In this document: positions 1 to 9,126 of the stretch, in pieces
How positions within the stretch are numbered: the first letter of the stretch is position 1
Layout of the letters: each line of letters begins with the position of its first letter
Assembly: GCA_913776255.1 (NCBI GenBank)
Contig: CAJYLV010000010.1
Location: forward strand, 1-42,334
Direction of reading: 5' to 3'
From: an uncultured Sphingomonas sp.
Lineage (GTDB): Bacteria; Pseudomonadota; Alphaproteobacteria; Sphingomonadales; Sphingomonadaceae
Length of the DNA: 42,334 bases
The notes under the pieces: generated by a model
What the model was told of the DNA's origin: nothing
Database searches by the model: none
What the model saw: the letters and a program-made list of their open reading frames with translations, nothing else
Position numbers and translations under genes: made by a program

Positions 1-1535
1 AGATCGGCGGTGCGGCGGATATCGGGGACGAGCTTGGTCAGCATGTCGCTGGCCTGTGCCGCCGCGGTCACCGTCTCCGAGGACATGCCGCTGATCTCGC
101 CCGCCGCGGTCTGGCTGCGCTCGGCCAGCTTGCGGACCTCGGCAGCCACGACCGCGAAGCCGCGACCATGTTCGCCCGCACGCGCCGCCTCGACCGCCGC
201 GTTCAGCGCCAGCAGGTCGGTCTGGCGCGCGATCTCCTGCACGATGCCGATCCGCTCCGCGATCGTGCGCATCGCCCCCACCGCGCGCTGCACCGCCGCG
301 CCGCTCAGTTCGGCATCCTGCGACGACTGGCGTGCGATCTTCTCGGTCTGCGTCGCATTGTCGGCGTTCTGGCGGATGTTCGCCGCCATCTCCTCCATCG
401 CGGCCGATGCCTGCTCGGTCGCCGCCGCCTGCTCGGTCGCACCTTCACTGACCTGATCGGCGGTGCCCGACAGTTGCTGGCTGCCGCTGGCGACCTGCGA
501 CGAGGCGGCGGCGACGTCACCGGCGAATTTCGACAGATTGTCGACCAGCGCGTTGACCGCGTCCTTCATCCGCTCGTGATCGCCCTCGCACGGGATCGTC
601 ACCCGCTGCGTCAGGTCGCCGCCGGCGACCAGCGCCAGCACGCGATTGCCCTCGGCGATCGGCAGCAGGATCGCGTCGAGCATCCCGTTGATGCCCTCCA
701 CCAGGCGGCCGAAGTCGCCACGGAAGGCCCCCGCCTCGCCGCGCTCGCTTAGCTGTCCGTCGGTCGATGCCTGGATCAGGCGGCTGATCTCGCCGATGAT
801 CGCGCGGAAATTGGCACGCAATTCCTCGATCGTGTCGTTGATGAACGCCTTCTTGCCCGGGAAGCGCTCCAGCTCGGCGTCGAAATTGCCCTCGCCGAAC
901 TGCTTGATGCAGGCCATCGCCTTCTTCTTCACCGCGATATGGCCGGCGACCATGCCGTTGATGCCGCTCGCCATCGCCGCGAAATCGCCCTGGAAGCGCG
1001 ACACCGGCACGAACACGTCGATGTCGCCCGCGTCATGCGCGCCCGACATCGTGTTCATCTCCGCGATCAATCCCTTCAAATTGGCGCGCAGCGACTCGAT
1101 GATGTCGTTGATGAACGCCTTCTTGCCCGGCAGGCGTTCCATCGGTGCGTCGAAATGACCTTCGCCGAACGCCTTCACGCACGCCAGCGCCTGCTTCTTG
1201 ACCGCGATATGCGCGCCCACCAACGCGTTGATGTCGTGCGCCATCACCGCCACGTCGCCGCGCATCGTGTCGGCGGGGATGACCACATCGATATCGCCGC
1301 GCTCATGCTCGCCCGCCATCCGCTGGATCGCGCCGCGCAACTGCCCGACCGGCCCCAGCGACACGTCGAGCAGATCGTTGACCGCCGCCAGCACGTCGCG
1401 CGCATCGCCCGTCGCCAGATCGAGCCGCGCACGGCGCGACAGGTCGCCGTCGCCGATCGTCTGGATCAGCGCGCGGATCTCGGCGACCGCGACTTCGGGA
1501 CGGGAGGTCTTGTTGAACGGAGTGTGGAACGACAT
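1..1535 (-). CDS. Methyl-accepting chemotaxis protein, soluble, repeated HAMP-like units (3' end cut by window edge)
   Basis: Cytoplasmic chemoreceptor that would relay a signal to the CheA/CheW pair encoded just upstream. Translating the minus strand from the ATG at 1535 gives 511 residues with no stop before the window edge, so the C-terminus is missing. A GGAAAGG ribosome-binding site lies 8 bases before the ATG. No signal peptide or membrane segment is visible. Residues about 15-335 are a chain of HAMP-like helical units, including two direct 90-residue repeats (about 71-160 and 161-250) that share motifs such as FGEG.FDA and PGKKAFIND. The receptor signalling tip follows, with the hallmark stretch [20 protein letters not shown] encoded near plus-strand positions 155-230. 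It is the last gene of the chemotaxis operon, 59 bases after cheW. The family is clear. The signal it senses cannot be read from the sequence. Confidence 0.93.
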   Translation of the reverse strand, partial: MSFHTPFNKTSRPEVAVAEIRALIQTIGDGDLSRRARLDLATGDARDVLAAVNDLLDVSLGPVGQLRGAIQRMAGEHERGDIDVVIPADTMRGDVAVMAHDINALVGAHIAVKKQALACVKAFGEGHFDAPMERLPGKKAFINDIIESLRANLKGLIAEMNTMSGAHDAGDIDVFVPVSRFQGDFAAMASGINGMVAGHIAVKKKAMACIKQFGEGNFDAELERFPGKKAFINDTIEELRANFRAIIGEISRLIQASTDGQLSERGEAGAFRGDFGRLVEGINGMLDAILLPIAEGNRVLALVAGGDLTQRVTIPCEGDHERMKDAVNALVDNLSKFAGDVAAASSQVASGSQQLSGTADQVSEGATEQAAATEQASAAMEEMAANIRQNADNATQTEKIARQSSQDAELSGAAVQRAVGAMRTIAERIGIVQEIARQTDLLALNAAVEAARAGEHGRGFAVVAAEVRKLAERSQTAAGEISGMSSETVTAAAQASDMLTKLVPDIRRTAD

Positions 1536-1594
1536 CGACTAAACCTTTCCGGGCAGAATACGCAGGCGCGGAGTGACGGGTCGGACGGATGATC

Positions 1595-2116
1595 TCAGGC
1601 GCGCGGCCCCGAGAGGACCGGCGCGAAGATCGCATGGAGATCGGGCAGCACGACCAGATCGTCGCGCCACCGCACCAGCCGGCGAACGTGGTCGCGCGGC
1701 CAGCGCATGCCGACGACCGGCGCTTCCTCGCTGGTCGCGGCGGTGAAGGTCGCGACCTCGTGGACGTGATCGGTACGCAGGCCGAGCAGCGTCGGCTCGC
1801 CGTCGAACGCCAGTTCGATGACGACGATCCGGCTGTCGACGCTCGCCGCGTTCACCTCCATCCCGAAGGCCGAACGCAGGTCGGCGACCGGCACGATCCG
1901 CCCGCGGAAGTTGACCACGCTGCTCACCAGCGCGGGCGCGCCGGGCACATGCGTCTCGGGCAACAGGTCGAGAATCTCGCGCACCAGCGTCGCCTCCAGC
2001 GCGAAGGTCTCGCCCCCCAGATCGAAGGTCAGCACCTCCAGCTCGCCACGCTCGTTCCAGGCGGTGTTCGACGGCATCGACGCCGCGGCGTCGCCCTGTT
2101 GCTTAGCTTGCGGCAC
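1595..2116 (-). CDS. cheW: Chemotaxis adaptor protein CheW
   Basis: CheW-type coupling protein of 173 residues, linking the chemoreceptor to the kinase CheA in the cytoplasm. After a short polar N-terminus it has one CheW-like beta-barrel domain (about 25-165), with recognisable stretches LTFDLGGETFALE, VREILDLL, and VSSVVNFRGRIVPVADLR. The start is a GTG at 2116, preceded by a strong GGGAGGAG site with about 7 bases of spacing. This places the start inside the last codons of cheA (14-base overlap), so the two are probably translationally coupled. The next gene downstream is the chemoreceptor. Domain assignment is secure. An alternative in-frame ATG a few codons in is possible but has no comparable ribosome-binding site. 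Confidence 0.94.
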   Translation of the reverse strand: MPQAKQQGDAAASMPSNTAWNERGELEVLTFDLGGETFALEATLVREILDLLPETHVPGAPALVSSVVNFRGRIVPVADLRSAFGMEVNAASVDSRIVVIELAFDGEPTLLGLRTDHVHEVATFTAATSEEAPVVGMRWPRDHVRRLVRWRDDLVVLPDLHAIFAPVLSGPRA

Positions 2117-4076
2117 GGAGCATCTCCTCCCGAGGTTGCGCCATCGCGACCAGTTGCGCGACGTCGAGGATCAGCGCGACGCCACCGTCGCCCAGGATCG
2201 TCGCGCCCGAGAAGCTGTTCACGCCGCGATGGAAGACGGACAGCGACTTGATGACCGTCTGGTGGCTGCCGATGATCTGGTCGACGACCAGCCCGACGCG
2301 CTCGCGCCCGGTGGCGACCACCACGATCTTCTGATGCGGATCGGGTCGCGTACCGCTGGCGAACATGTCGCGCAGCCGCAGGAACGGCACCAGCCGGTCG
2401 CGCAGCGTGATGAGGCTGCGCCCGCGCGAGCGCAGATCCTCCTCCAGCGACAGTTCGAGACATTCCTCGACCGCCGACAGCGGGATGACGTAGCGGCTCT
2501 CGCCGACGCGTACCAGCAACCCCTCGATGATCGCCAGCGTCAGCGGGATGCGCAGCGTGATCGTCGAGCCCTTGCCCGCCTCGCTCGCCACGCTGATCGA
2601 GCCGCGCAGGCTTTCGATCGTCCGCTTGACGACGTCCATCCCCACGCCGCGCCCGGACAGGTTGGTCACCTGCGCCGCGGTCGAGAAGCCGGGGTGGAAG
2701 ATCAGCCCGAACAGTTCCTCGTCGGCAAGCTGCTGGCCCGGCTCGATCAGCCCGTTCGCCTCGCCCTTGGCGCGGACGCGCTCGCGGTCGATCCCGCGCC
2801 CGTCGTCGACGATCGTGATCAGCACCTCGCCGCCCGCCTGATGCGCGCTCAGCTTCACCAGCCCGGTTTCGGACTTGCCCGCCGCGATACGGTCGGCCGG
2901 CGCTTCGAGCCCGTGGTCGCACGAGTTGCGGATGATGTGGACCAGCGGATCGAACAGCCGCTCGATCACAGTCTTGTCGACCTCGGTGGTCTCGCCCGAC
3001 GTCTGCAGCTCGATCGCCTTGCCGGTTTCGCGCGCCAGATCGTGGATCAGGCGCCGGAACCGCCCGAACAGCGACGACACCGGGACCATGCGCAGCACCA
3101 TCATCGTGTCGCGCAGCTCGCCGGACAGCCGCTCGATATCCTCGGTCACCGAGCGCAGCAGCAGGTCGTGGCGGTTGTTCGCGAGCTGCGACAGCCGGCT
3201 CTGCGCGATCACCAGCTCGCCGACGCGGTCCATCAGCGCGTCGAGCCGGTCGGCGGGGACGCGGACGTTCTCGACCGCCGGCTGCGCCGCGGGCGGCGGG
3301 CCGCCGGGGGCAGCGGCCGGCGCGGCCGTCTCGATGGGCGCCACCGCGGCGGGCGCGTCCGCGACCGGCGCCGCGGGCGCGGCAGCAGCGGCCGGCTCTT
3401 CGGCGCCGAGCGGCGCGATCTCCAGCGTCATGTCGTCCATGACGAAGATGAACACGTCCTCGATCGCCTCGCGGGTGATGTCGCCGCGCAGCACCACGTC
3501 CCAGCCGAGATGGCATTCGTTGGGGACCAGCGCGCCGAGCGGCGGCAGCGCGTCGGTGCGCACGCGCACCTCCGCCTCGCCGAGATCGCGGAGTTCGTCG
3601 AGCAGCATCAGCGGGTTGGTGCCGTTCGCCATCGCATCGGCCGGCAGGCGGAAGAACAGCTTCCAGCCCGATGCGGCGGCGGGGGCGTCAGCCGCCACGC
3701 CGCCGCCGCGCGCCGCCTCGACCGCCGCGGCGAGCCGCGCGAGGATCGCGTCGCCCTCGGCCTGCGGCGCATCGCCGTCGACCAGCGCCGCCATATGGTC
3801 GCGCGCCGACAGGATCACCGACACCAGCTCCGCGGTCGCGGGCACCTCGCCCTTGCGGACGCGGTCGAAGGCGCTCTCGCAATGATGCGTGAACGCCGCC
3901 AGCGCGTCGAACCCGAACATCGCGCCCGAGCCCTTGAGCGTGTGCAGCCCGCGGAACACCGCATTGACCAGCGCCATGTCGCCGAGCCGGTGCCCGAGAT
4001 CGAGCAGCCCCTGCTCGACCTGTTCGAGCAGTTCGCCCGCCTCCACCCGGAAGGTGGCTGTCGGGTCCTCGGTCAC
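2103..4076 (-). CDS. cheA: Chemotaxis histidine kinase CheA
   Basis: Central kinase of the chemotaxis pathway, 657 residues, cytoplasmic. It autophosphorylates on a histidine and passes the phosphate to CheY. The N-terminal Hpt domain carries the phospho-acceptor His45 in HTLKGSG. An Ala/Pro-rich linker (about 225-268) follows a probable response-regulator-binding domain. Then come the dimerisation helices (about 270-340) and the ATPase domain, with an N box at 380-391 (HIIRNSCDHGLE), G1 box DDGRGID at 424-430, F box HPGF around 460 and G2 box GRGVGMD at 475-481. The C-terminal CheW-like domain spans about 510-650. The start is a GTG sharing the bases GTGA with the cheY stop. All catalytic motifs are present, so I expect an active enzyme. 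No cheB or cheR is visible, though they could lie beyond the left edge. Confidence 0.97.
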   Translation of the reverse strand: MTEDPTATFRVEAGELLEQVEQGLLDLGHRLGDMALVNAVFRGLHTLKGSGAMFGFDALAAFTHHCESAFDRVRKGEVPATAELVSVILSARDHMAALVDGDAPQAEGDAILARLAAAVEAARGGGVAADAPAAASGWKLFFRLPADAMANGTNPLMLLDELRDLGEAEVRVRTDALPPLGALVPNECHLGWDVVLRGDITREAIEDVFIFVMDDMTLEIAPLGAEEPAAAAAPAAPVADAPAAVAPIETAAPAAAPGGPPPAAQPAVENVRVPADRLDALMDRVGELVIAQSRLSQLANNRHDLLLRSVTEDIERLSGELRDTMMVLRMVPVSSLFGRFRRLIHDLARETGKAIELQTSGETTEVDKTVIERLFDPLVHIIRNSCDHGLEAPADRIAAGKSETGLVKLSAHQAGGEVLITIVDDGRGIDRERVRAKGEANGLIEPGQQLADEELFGLIFHPGFSTAAQVTNLSGRGVGMDVVKRTIESLRGSISVASEAGKGSTITLRIPLTLAIIEGLLVRVGESRYVIPLSAVEECLELSLEEDLRSRGRSLITLRDRLVPFLRLRDMFASGTRPDPHQKIVVVATGRERVGLVVDQIIGSHQTVIKSLSVFHRGVNSFSGATILGDGGVALILDVAQLVAMAQPREEMLRAAS

Positions 4077-4441
4077 TTGCCGAGCACTTTCTGCGCGACG
4101 CGGATCAGCTGCTCGGGCTGGAACGGCTTGACCAGCCAGCCGGTCGCGCCCGCCGCCTTGGCCTGCGCCTTGATGTCGCCGTCCGACTCGGTCGACAGGA
4201 AGATGATCGGCACGCCCGCCTGCGCGGGTTGCTGGCGCAGCGCGCGGATCATCGACAGCCCGTCCATGTTGGGCATGTTGAGATCGGTGACGATCATGTC
4301 GAAGCGCGTGCCGGTCGCCTTGGCGAGCCCATCAGCACCGTCGATCGCCTCGGTCACGGCATAGCCGGCGCCGGTGAGCGCGATGCGGATCGCCATGCGC
4401 AGGCTGGCGCTGTCGTCAACGGTAAGGATCGAGGCGGTCAT
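4073..4441 (-). CDS. cheY: CheY-type single-domain response regulator
   Basis: Receiver-only protein of 122 residues and the likely phosphate acceptor from CheA. The acidic pocket is D9/D10 (TVDDSAS), the phospho-acceptor is Asp53 in VTDLNMPNMDG, the conserved Ser/Thr is at S83 (FLSTES), and the switch lysine is K105 (WLVKPF). There is no output domain, so it acts by protein binding, at the flagellar motor or another target. The ATG at 4441 shares ATGA with the stop of the upstream STAS gene, and its own stop overlaps the cheA GTG. A longer reading frame extends upstream to 4963, but that part lies in the frame antisense to nothing recognisable and overlaps the STAS gene, so I place the start at 4441. 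Confidence 0.95.
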   Translation of the reverse strand: MTASILTVDDSASLRMAIRIALTGAGYAVTEAIDGADGLAKATGTRFDMIVTDLNMPNMDGLSMIRALRQQPAQAGVPIIFLSTESDGDIKAQAKAAGATGWLVKPFQPEQLIRVAQKVLGK

Positions 4442-4749
4442 TGCGCGGAGTCTCCGTGGAACCAGAAGGCCGCGTCGTCGTCGGACGCGGGAGTGAAGCC
4501 GGCACGCGCCAGCAGCGCGCGGAACGGCGCGCCGACCGGCGCGGCCAGCGCGAAATCGCGGCCGTCGTCGCGCGCGGTGCGCCGCGCCGACTCGACCAGC
4601 TGCACCACGCTCAGATCGGGCGCGGTGACCGCCGACAGGTCGAGCCGGACGGCATCGCCCGTGGCGAATGCCTGCAGCAGATCGTCGGCCAGCAATCCGA
4701 TCGACGGCAGGCACAGATCGCCGGCCGCGACCACAGGGGTGATCGACAT
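4438..4749 (-). CDS. STAS-domain protein of the chemotaxis operon
   Basis: Small cytoplasmic protein of 103 residues with a STAS (anti-sigma antagonist-like) fold: a VRLDLSAV strand followed by APDLSVVQLV at the usual phosphorylation loop. Ser47 occupies the position of the phosphorylatable serine in SpoIIAA-type proteins. I chose the ATG at 4749 because an AAGGAG box sits about 10 bases before it and the domain begins there. An upstream ATG at 4797 would add 16 residues without a clear ribosome-binding site. It is the first gene of the operon and is coupled to cheY by an ATGA overlap. STAS proteins are often encoded first in chemotaxis clusters. Their exact role there is poorly defined, and none can be read from the sequence. 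Confidence 0.8.
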   Translation of the reverse strand: MSITPVVAAGDLCLPSIGLLADDLLQAFATGDAVRLDLSAVTAPDLSVVQLVESARRTARDDGRDFALAAPVGAPFRALLARAGFTPASDDDAAFWFHGDSAQ

Positions 4750-5198
4750 GAACTTGGTGCTCCTTGATCCGGTGCCGCACCCGCCGAGGCAGATCACGGC
4801 GCCGGACGCCTGTTACGCTGCGGATCGCGCCGTCCTGCGCGTCGATTCCTGCTTCGACGCCGTGGCCGGGGTCCTCCCCTACGACCGCCGTGCTACCGTG
4901 CAGGAGTAAAATGACCATTAACCCGCGACTCAATGGTCGCCGCGGATCGTCGAGACCAATCAATGCAAAGTCAGCAACTTGAAGAAGAATTTGCTAATTG
5001 GTCGGCGAGGCCCGATGAGATTTTTTCATTCGGTCAGCAAAATCTCGTTTCAATTTGGGGCGCGTTGTTTGCCTGATAGAAGCGCGACGCTTCGGAACGG
5101 ATCGTCTGCGATGGCCGATTGACCCGCCCCGATGCGCGCGGCCCGCTGCATGCCGGCGTCGGCTACGGCGCGCGTGCCACATCGCCGTTGCCCGGTCG
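4750..5198. other. Intergenic region upstream of the chemotaxis operon
   Basis: About 450 bases with no convincing gene. It should contain the promoter of the chemotaxis operon, but I could not pick a clear -35/-10 pair. The part at about 4960-5070 is visibly richer in A and T than the surroundings. It holds a hairpin with arms GAGATTTT (5017-5024) and AAAATCTC (5039-5046), and a possible 37-codon reading frame on the plus strand (4963-5076) that I do not trust as a gene. Confidence 0.5.
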
Positions 5199-6047
5199 TC
5201 ACTCGCCCTTCAGGTCGGCGACGATCGGGAAATGATCGGACGGATAGCGCTCGCCCTCGTGGGTGGTCAGCACCTTCGCCGCCACCGGGCGGAAGCCCTT
5301 GACGAGGATGTAGTCGATCCACTTGCCCGCCTCGGGCGTGCCGGTGAAATCGTGGAAGGTGCCGCTCGGCGCGTCGGCGGTGCGCGCCAGCTGCGAGGCG
5401 TCGGTCAGGAACGCGGTCAGCCGCCGGACCGCGGCGCTGTCCGGCGTGGTGTTCAGATCGCCGGTCAGCACGATCGGCAACCCCGGCGCGATCGTCGGCA
5501 GCCGCTCGGCGATCAGCGCGGCGGAGCGGTTGCGCGCGTCCTCGTCCTCGGCGCCGCGGTGCGGAAAATGCGTATCGGCCATCAGGAAGCGGCGTTTCGT
5601 CTTGCCGGTGGTCTCGAACACGCCCCACGTCACCATCCGCGGCAGGTTCGCGCCCCAGCTGATCTTGCCCGGCGTCTCGGGGGTGTCGGACAGCCAGAAG
5701 TCGCCGCTGCGGATCAGCTTCAGCCGGTCGGTACGGTAGAAGACGCCCATATGCTCGCCCTTGTGCCCGCCGTCGCGGTCGCGCCCGAACCAGCGATAGC
5801 GCGGCAGCGCGCGGACGATGTCGTCGCCCTGCGTCCTGAGCAGCTCCTGCGTGCCGATCACGTCCGGGTTCGCCTCGCGCACGGTGCGCATGAACAGGTC
5901 GCGGCGCGCCGGCCAGACGTTGGCGCCGTCGCAATCGCAGGCGAAGCGGACGTTGAAGGTCATGACGCGCACGTCCTGCGCCCAAGCGCCGCTTGCCGTC
6001 ACCAGCGCGGCTGCCGCGGCGACCGCCGCCATTATCAAACGCTTCAT
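5199..6047 (-). CDS. Secreted endonuclease/exonuclease/phosphatase-family protein
   Basis: Predicted exported hydrolase of 282 residues with the DNase-I-like phosphodiesterase fold. A Sec signal peptide occupies the first about 23 residues (MKRLIMAAVAAAAALVTASG, then AWA-QD). The mature part starts with VRVMTFNVRF, followed by IGTQELL (metal-binding Glu), the LTGDLNTTPDS motif, and the C-terminal SDHFPIVADL with the catalytic Asp-His pair. All core motifs of the family are present. The ATG at 6047 has an AGAAGGG box about 8 bases upstream; a TTG two codons earlier is less likely. Members act on nucleic acids, phosphoinositides, sphingomyelin or other phosphodiesters, so the substrate is open. 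It stands alone, divergent from cysD, with a REP-like palindrome between the two. Confidence 0.85.
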   Translation of the reverse strand: MKRLIMAAVAAAAALVTASGAWAQDVRVMTFNVRFACDCDGANVWPARRDLFMRTVREANPDVIGTQELLRTQGDDIVRALPRYRWFGRDRDGGHKGEHMGVFYRTDRLKLIRSGDFWLSDTPETPGKISWGANLPRMVTWGVFETTGKTKRRFLMADTHFPHRGAEDEDARNRSAALIAERLPTIAPGLPIVLTGDLNTTPDSAAVRRLTAFLTDASQLARTADAPSGTFHDFTGTPEAGKWIDYILVKGFRPVAAKVLTTHEGERYPSDHFPIVADLKGE

Positions 6048-6087
6048 CTGCAACCCTTCTTTCTTTCCGCCTCGCTACCCGAGCGCC

Positions 6088-6168
6088 GCCGTCATTGCGA
6101 GCGGAGCGAAGCAATCCAGAGTCGGACCAGGACGCCCTGGATTGCTTCGCTCCGCTCGCAATGACGGC
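6088..6168. repeat. REP-like palindromic element, copy 1
   Basis: Perfect 31-base inverted repeat: arm 6088-6118 is the exact reverse complement of 6138-6168, with a 19-base centre. The arms begin GCCGTCATTGCGAGCG. Near-identical elements, including a conserved centre (GGACCAGGACGCC or GGATCAGGACGCC), occur at 9865 and 13208, and a shortened one occurs at 17918. It lies in the divergent space between the endonuclease-like gene and cysD. Confidence 0.93.
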
Positions 6169-6295
6169 TGTTGATCCCGAGAAGCTGGCTTTTCCCCAAG
6201 GCAACCAATTCCACCCCCCGCTGCCGCGCGTTTCCGCGCAAGGGATGACAGACGCATGACGACCGGACACGCGCGTCCGGCGTAGAGGGAAGCGA

Positions 6296-7216
6296 ATGTC
6301 ACGGTTGCTCGATCATCACCGGCTCACCCATTTGCAACGGCTCGAGGCCGAGGCGATCCACATCATGCGCGAGGTGGTGGCCGAGGCGGACAATCCCGTG
6401 ATGCTCTATTCGGTCGGCAAGGACAGCGCGGTGATGCTGCACCTCGCGCGCAAGGCGTTCTTCCCCAGTCCCCCGCCCTTCCCGCTGCTGCATGTCGACA
6501 CGACGTGGAAGTTCCGCGAGATGTATCGCTTACGCGACCGGATGGCGGCGGAGAGCGGGATGACCTTGCTCGTCCACCAGAACCCTGAGGCGATCGAGCG
6601 CGGGATCAACCCGTTCGACCACGGCGCGCTCCACACCGACCTGTGGAAGACCGAGGGGCTGAAGCAGGCGCTCGACCATTACGGCTTCGACGCCGCGTTC
6701 GGCGGCGCGCGCCGCGACGAGGAGAAGAGCCGCGCCAAGGAGCGGATCTTCAGCTTCCGCACGGCCACGCACGGCTGGGACCCGAAGAACCAGCGGCCCG
6801 AGCTGTGGAACCTCTACAACGCGCGCAAGAACAAGGGCGAGAGCATCCGCGTCTTCCCGATCTCGAACTGGACCGAGCTGGACATCTGGCAATATATCCA
6901 TCTCAACGACGTGCCGATCGTGCCGCTCTATTTCGCCGCCGAGCGCCCGACCGTCGAGCGTGACGGGATGCTGCTGATGGTCGATGACGAGCGCTTCCGG
7001 CTGTTGCCCGGCGAGGAGCCGGTCATGCGCTCGATCCGCTTCCGCACGCTCGGCTGCTACCCGCTGACCGGCGCGGTCGAAAGCCGCGCGACGACGCTGC
7101 CGCAGGTGATCCAAGAGACATTGCTCACCACCACCAGCGAGCGGCAGGGGCGCGCGATCGACAAGGATGCCGGCGGCGCGGGGATGGAAGTGAAGAAGCA
7201 GCAGGGGTATTTCTGA
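6296..7216 (+). CDS. cysD: Sulfate adenylyltransferase subunit 2 (CysD)
   Basis: Catalytic subunit of ATP sulfurylase, 306 residues, close to the usual length of about 300. With the GTPase CysN it makes adenosine 5'-phosphosulfate from ATP and sulfate in the cytoplasm. The PP-loop motif [10 protein letters not shown] is at 39-48, and the conserved [19 protein letters not shown] and [15 protein letters not shown] stretches follow. The ATG at 6296 has a GAGGGA box shortly upstream. A hairpin (CCGGAC at 6263-6268 with GTCCGG at 6275-6280) lies just before the gene and could affect translation, which is speculative. The stop overlaps the cysNC start in TGATG. It is the first gene of a sulfate-activation operon. 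Confidence 0.97.
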   Translation: MSRLLDHHRLTHLQRLEAEAIHIMREVVAEADNPVMLYSVGKDSAVMLHLARKAFFPSPPPFPLLHVDTTWKFREMYRLRDRMAAESGMTLLVHQNPEAIERGINPFDHGALHTDLWKTEGLKQALDHYGFDAAFGGARRDEEKSRAKERIFSFRTATHGWDPKNQRPELWNLYNARKNKGESIRVFPISNWTELDIWQYIHLNDVPIVPLYFAAERPTVERDGMLLMVDDERFRLLPGEEPVMRSIRFRTLGCYPLTGAVESRATTLPQVIQETLLTTTSERQGRAIDKDAGGAGMEVKKQQGYF

Positions 7217-9126
7217 TGAGCACCGCACCTGCTTATGTCGTCGACGACCTCATCGCGCGCGACATCGATGCGTATCTCGACAGCCATCAGCACAAGACGA
7301 TGCTGCGCTTCATCACCTGCGGCTCGGTCGACGACGGCAAGTCGACGCTGATCGGGCGGCTGCTCTACGATTCGAAGATGATCTTCGAGGACCAGCTCGC
7401 CGCGCTGGAGAGCGACTCGCGCAAACAGGGCACGCAGGGTGGCGAGATCGACTTCGCGTTGCTGGTCGACGGGCTCGCCGCCGAGCGCGAGCAGGGGATC
7501 ACGATCGACGTCGCCTATCGCTTCTTCAATACCGAGAAGCGCAAATTCATCGTCGCCGACTGCCCGGGCCACGAACAATATACCCGCAACATGGTGACCG
7601 GCGCGTCGACCGCCGATCTCGCGGTGATCCTGATCGACGCGCGCAAGGGCGTGCTGACGCAGACGCGGCGGCACAGCTATCTCTGCCACCTGATCGGCAT
7701 CCGCAACATCGTGCTCGCGGTCAACAAGATGGACCTGGTCGGCTACGATCAGGCGACGTTCGACACGATCGTCGCGGACTATGCCGCCTTCGCGCAGTCG
7801 ATCGGGATCAAGGGCTTCACCGCGCTGCCGATCTCCGGGTTCAAGGGCGACAATATCACCGCACGCTCGCCGAACACGCCCTGGTATCGCGGGCCGACTT
7901 TGGTCGAGCATCTCGAAACCGTCGAGGTGCTCGCCTCGGTCGATGCCGACAAGCCGTTCCGGATGCCGGTGCAATGGGTCAACCGTCCGCACCTCGACTT
8001 CCGCGGCTTCTCGGGGCTGATCGCGACCGGGCGCGTCGCGGTCGGCGACCGGGTGCGCGTGCTGCCGTCGGGCAAGACCTCGGCGGTGACGCGGATCGTC
8101 ACGCTCGACGGTGACCTGCAACAGGCGGTCGCCGGCCAGTCGGTGACCTTGTGCTTCGCCGATGAGATCGACTGTTCGCGCGGCGACGTGATCGCTGCCG
8201 CCGAACAGCCGCCCGAAGCCGCCGACCAGTTCGAAGCGACGCTGGTGTGGCTCGACGATGCGGCCTTGCGCGTCGGGCGCGGCTATTGGCTGAAGCTGGG
8301 CACGCAGACCGTCTCGGCGACCGTCCAGCAGCCCAAGTACGTCGTCAACGTCAACACGCTCGAACAGCTCGCCGCCAAGACGCTCGACCTCAATGCGATC
8401 GGCGTCGCCGAGCTGACCACCGACCGCCAGATCGTGTTCGAGCCCTATGCCGACAATCGCACGCTCGGCGGGTTCATCCTGATCGACAAGCTGACCAATG
8501 CGACGGTCGCGGCGGGGATGCTGCATTTCAGCCTGCGCCGTGCGCAGAACGTCCACTGGCAGGCGGTCGATGTCGGTCGCGAGGCCCATGCCGCACTCAA
8601 GGAGCAGAAGCCGGCGGTGCTCTGGTTCACCGGGCTCTCGGGGTCGGGCAAGTCGACGATCGCCAATCTGGTCGAGAAGCGGCTGCACGCGCTCGGCCGC
8701 CACACCTTCCTGCTCGACGGCGACAATGTCCGCCACGGGCTCAACAAGGATCTCGGCTTCACCGAGGCCGACCGGATCGAGAACATCCGCCGCGTCGGCG
8801 AGGTCGCGAAGCTGATGACCGACGCCGGGCTGATCGTGCTGACCGCCTTCATCAGCCCGTTCCGCGCCGAGCGCGAGATGGTGCGCGCGATGCTGCCCGC
8901 CGGCGAGTTCGTCGAGGTGTTCGTCGACACGCCGTTCGAGGAAGCCGAACGCCGCGACGTGAAGGGGCTCTACAAGAAGGCGCGCGCCGGGTTGCTCAAG
9001 AACTTCACCGGCATCGACAGCCCCTATGAGCGGCCCGAGGCGCCCGAGGTGCGGATCGACACCACCGTCACCACCCCCGAACAGGCCGCCGAGCAGATCG
9101 TCGACCTGCTGCTGCGCCGCGCATGA
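7216..9126 (+). CDS. cysN: Bifunctional sulfate adenylyltransferase subunit 1 / adenylylsulfate kinase (CysNC)
   Basis: Fusion of 636 residues. The N-terminal about 430 residues are the CysN elongation-factor-like GTPase that drives ATP sulfurylase: Walker A GSVDDGKS at 36-43, DCPGH at 115-119 and NKMD at 170-173. The C-terminal part (about 460-636) is the CysC adenylylsulfate kinase, with Walker A GLSGSGKS at 473-480, [12 protein letters not shown] and the FISPFRAER segment. The product is PAPS, used for sulfate reduction or as a sulfate donor. The start shares bases with the cysD stop, and the stop overlaps the cysQ ATG as ATGA. The CysN-CysC fusion is common in alphaproteobacteria. Both halves keep their nucleotide-binding motifs, so both should be active. 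Confidence 0.97.
   Translation: MSTAPAYVVDDLIARDIDAYLDSHQHKTMLRFITCGSVDDGKSTLIGRLLYDSKMIFEDQLAALESDSRKQGTQGGEIDFALLVDGLAAEREQGITIDVAYRFFNTEKRKFIVADCPGHEQYTRNMVTGASTADLAVILIDARKGVLTQTRRHSYLCHLIGIRNIVLAVNKMDLVGYDQATFDTIVADYAAFAQSIGIKGFTALPISGFKGDNITARSPNTPWYRGPTLVEHLETVEVLASVDADKPFRMPVQWVNRPHLDFRGFSGLIATGRVAVGDRVRVLPSGKTSAVTRIVTLDGDLQQAVAGQSVTLCFADEIDCSRGDVIAAAEQPPEAADQFEATLVWLDDAALRVGRGYWLKLGTQTVSATVQQPKYVVNVNTLEQLAAKTLDLNAIGVAELTTDRQIVFEPYADNRTLGGFILIDKLTNATVAAGMLHFSLRRAQNVHWQAVDVGREAHAALKEQKPAVLWFTGLSGSGKSTIANLVEKRLHALGRHTFLLDGDNVRHGLNKDLGFTEADRIENIRRVGEVAKLMTDAGLIVLTAFISPFRAEREMVRAMLPAGEFVEVFVDTPFEEAERRDVKGLYKKARAGLLKNFTGIDSPYERPEAPEVRIDTTVTTPEQAAEQIVDLLLRRA

Noticed and set aside
1818..4364. 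Long plus-strand open frame across the chemotaxis genes
   Set aside because: It is antisense to cheA and cheY, low in complexity and rich in Arg, Asp and Gln, as expected for a shadow frame in GC-rich DNA. The minus-strand proteins have full family motifs.
4442..4963. Upstream extension of the cheY frame to 4963
   Set aside because: It overlaps the STAS gene in another frame and lacks any domain; the receiver domain begins exactly at the ATG at 4441 with an ATGA overlap.
4995..5035. Sigma-28-like promoter (GCCGACCA with an A-run upstream, minus strand) for the chemotaxis operon
   Set aside because: Match to both boxes is poor and the distance to the first gene is about 260 bases.
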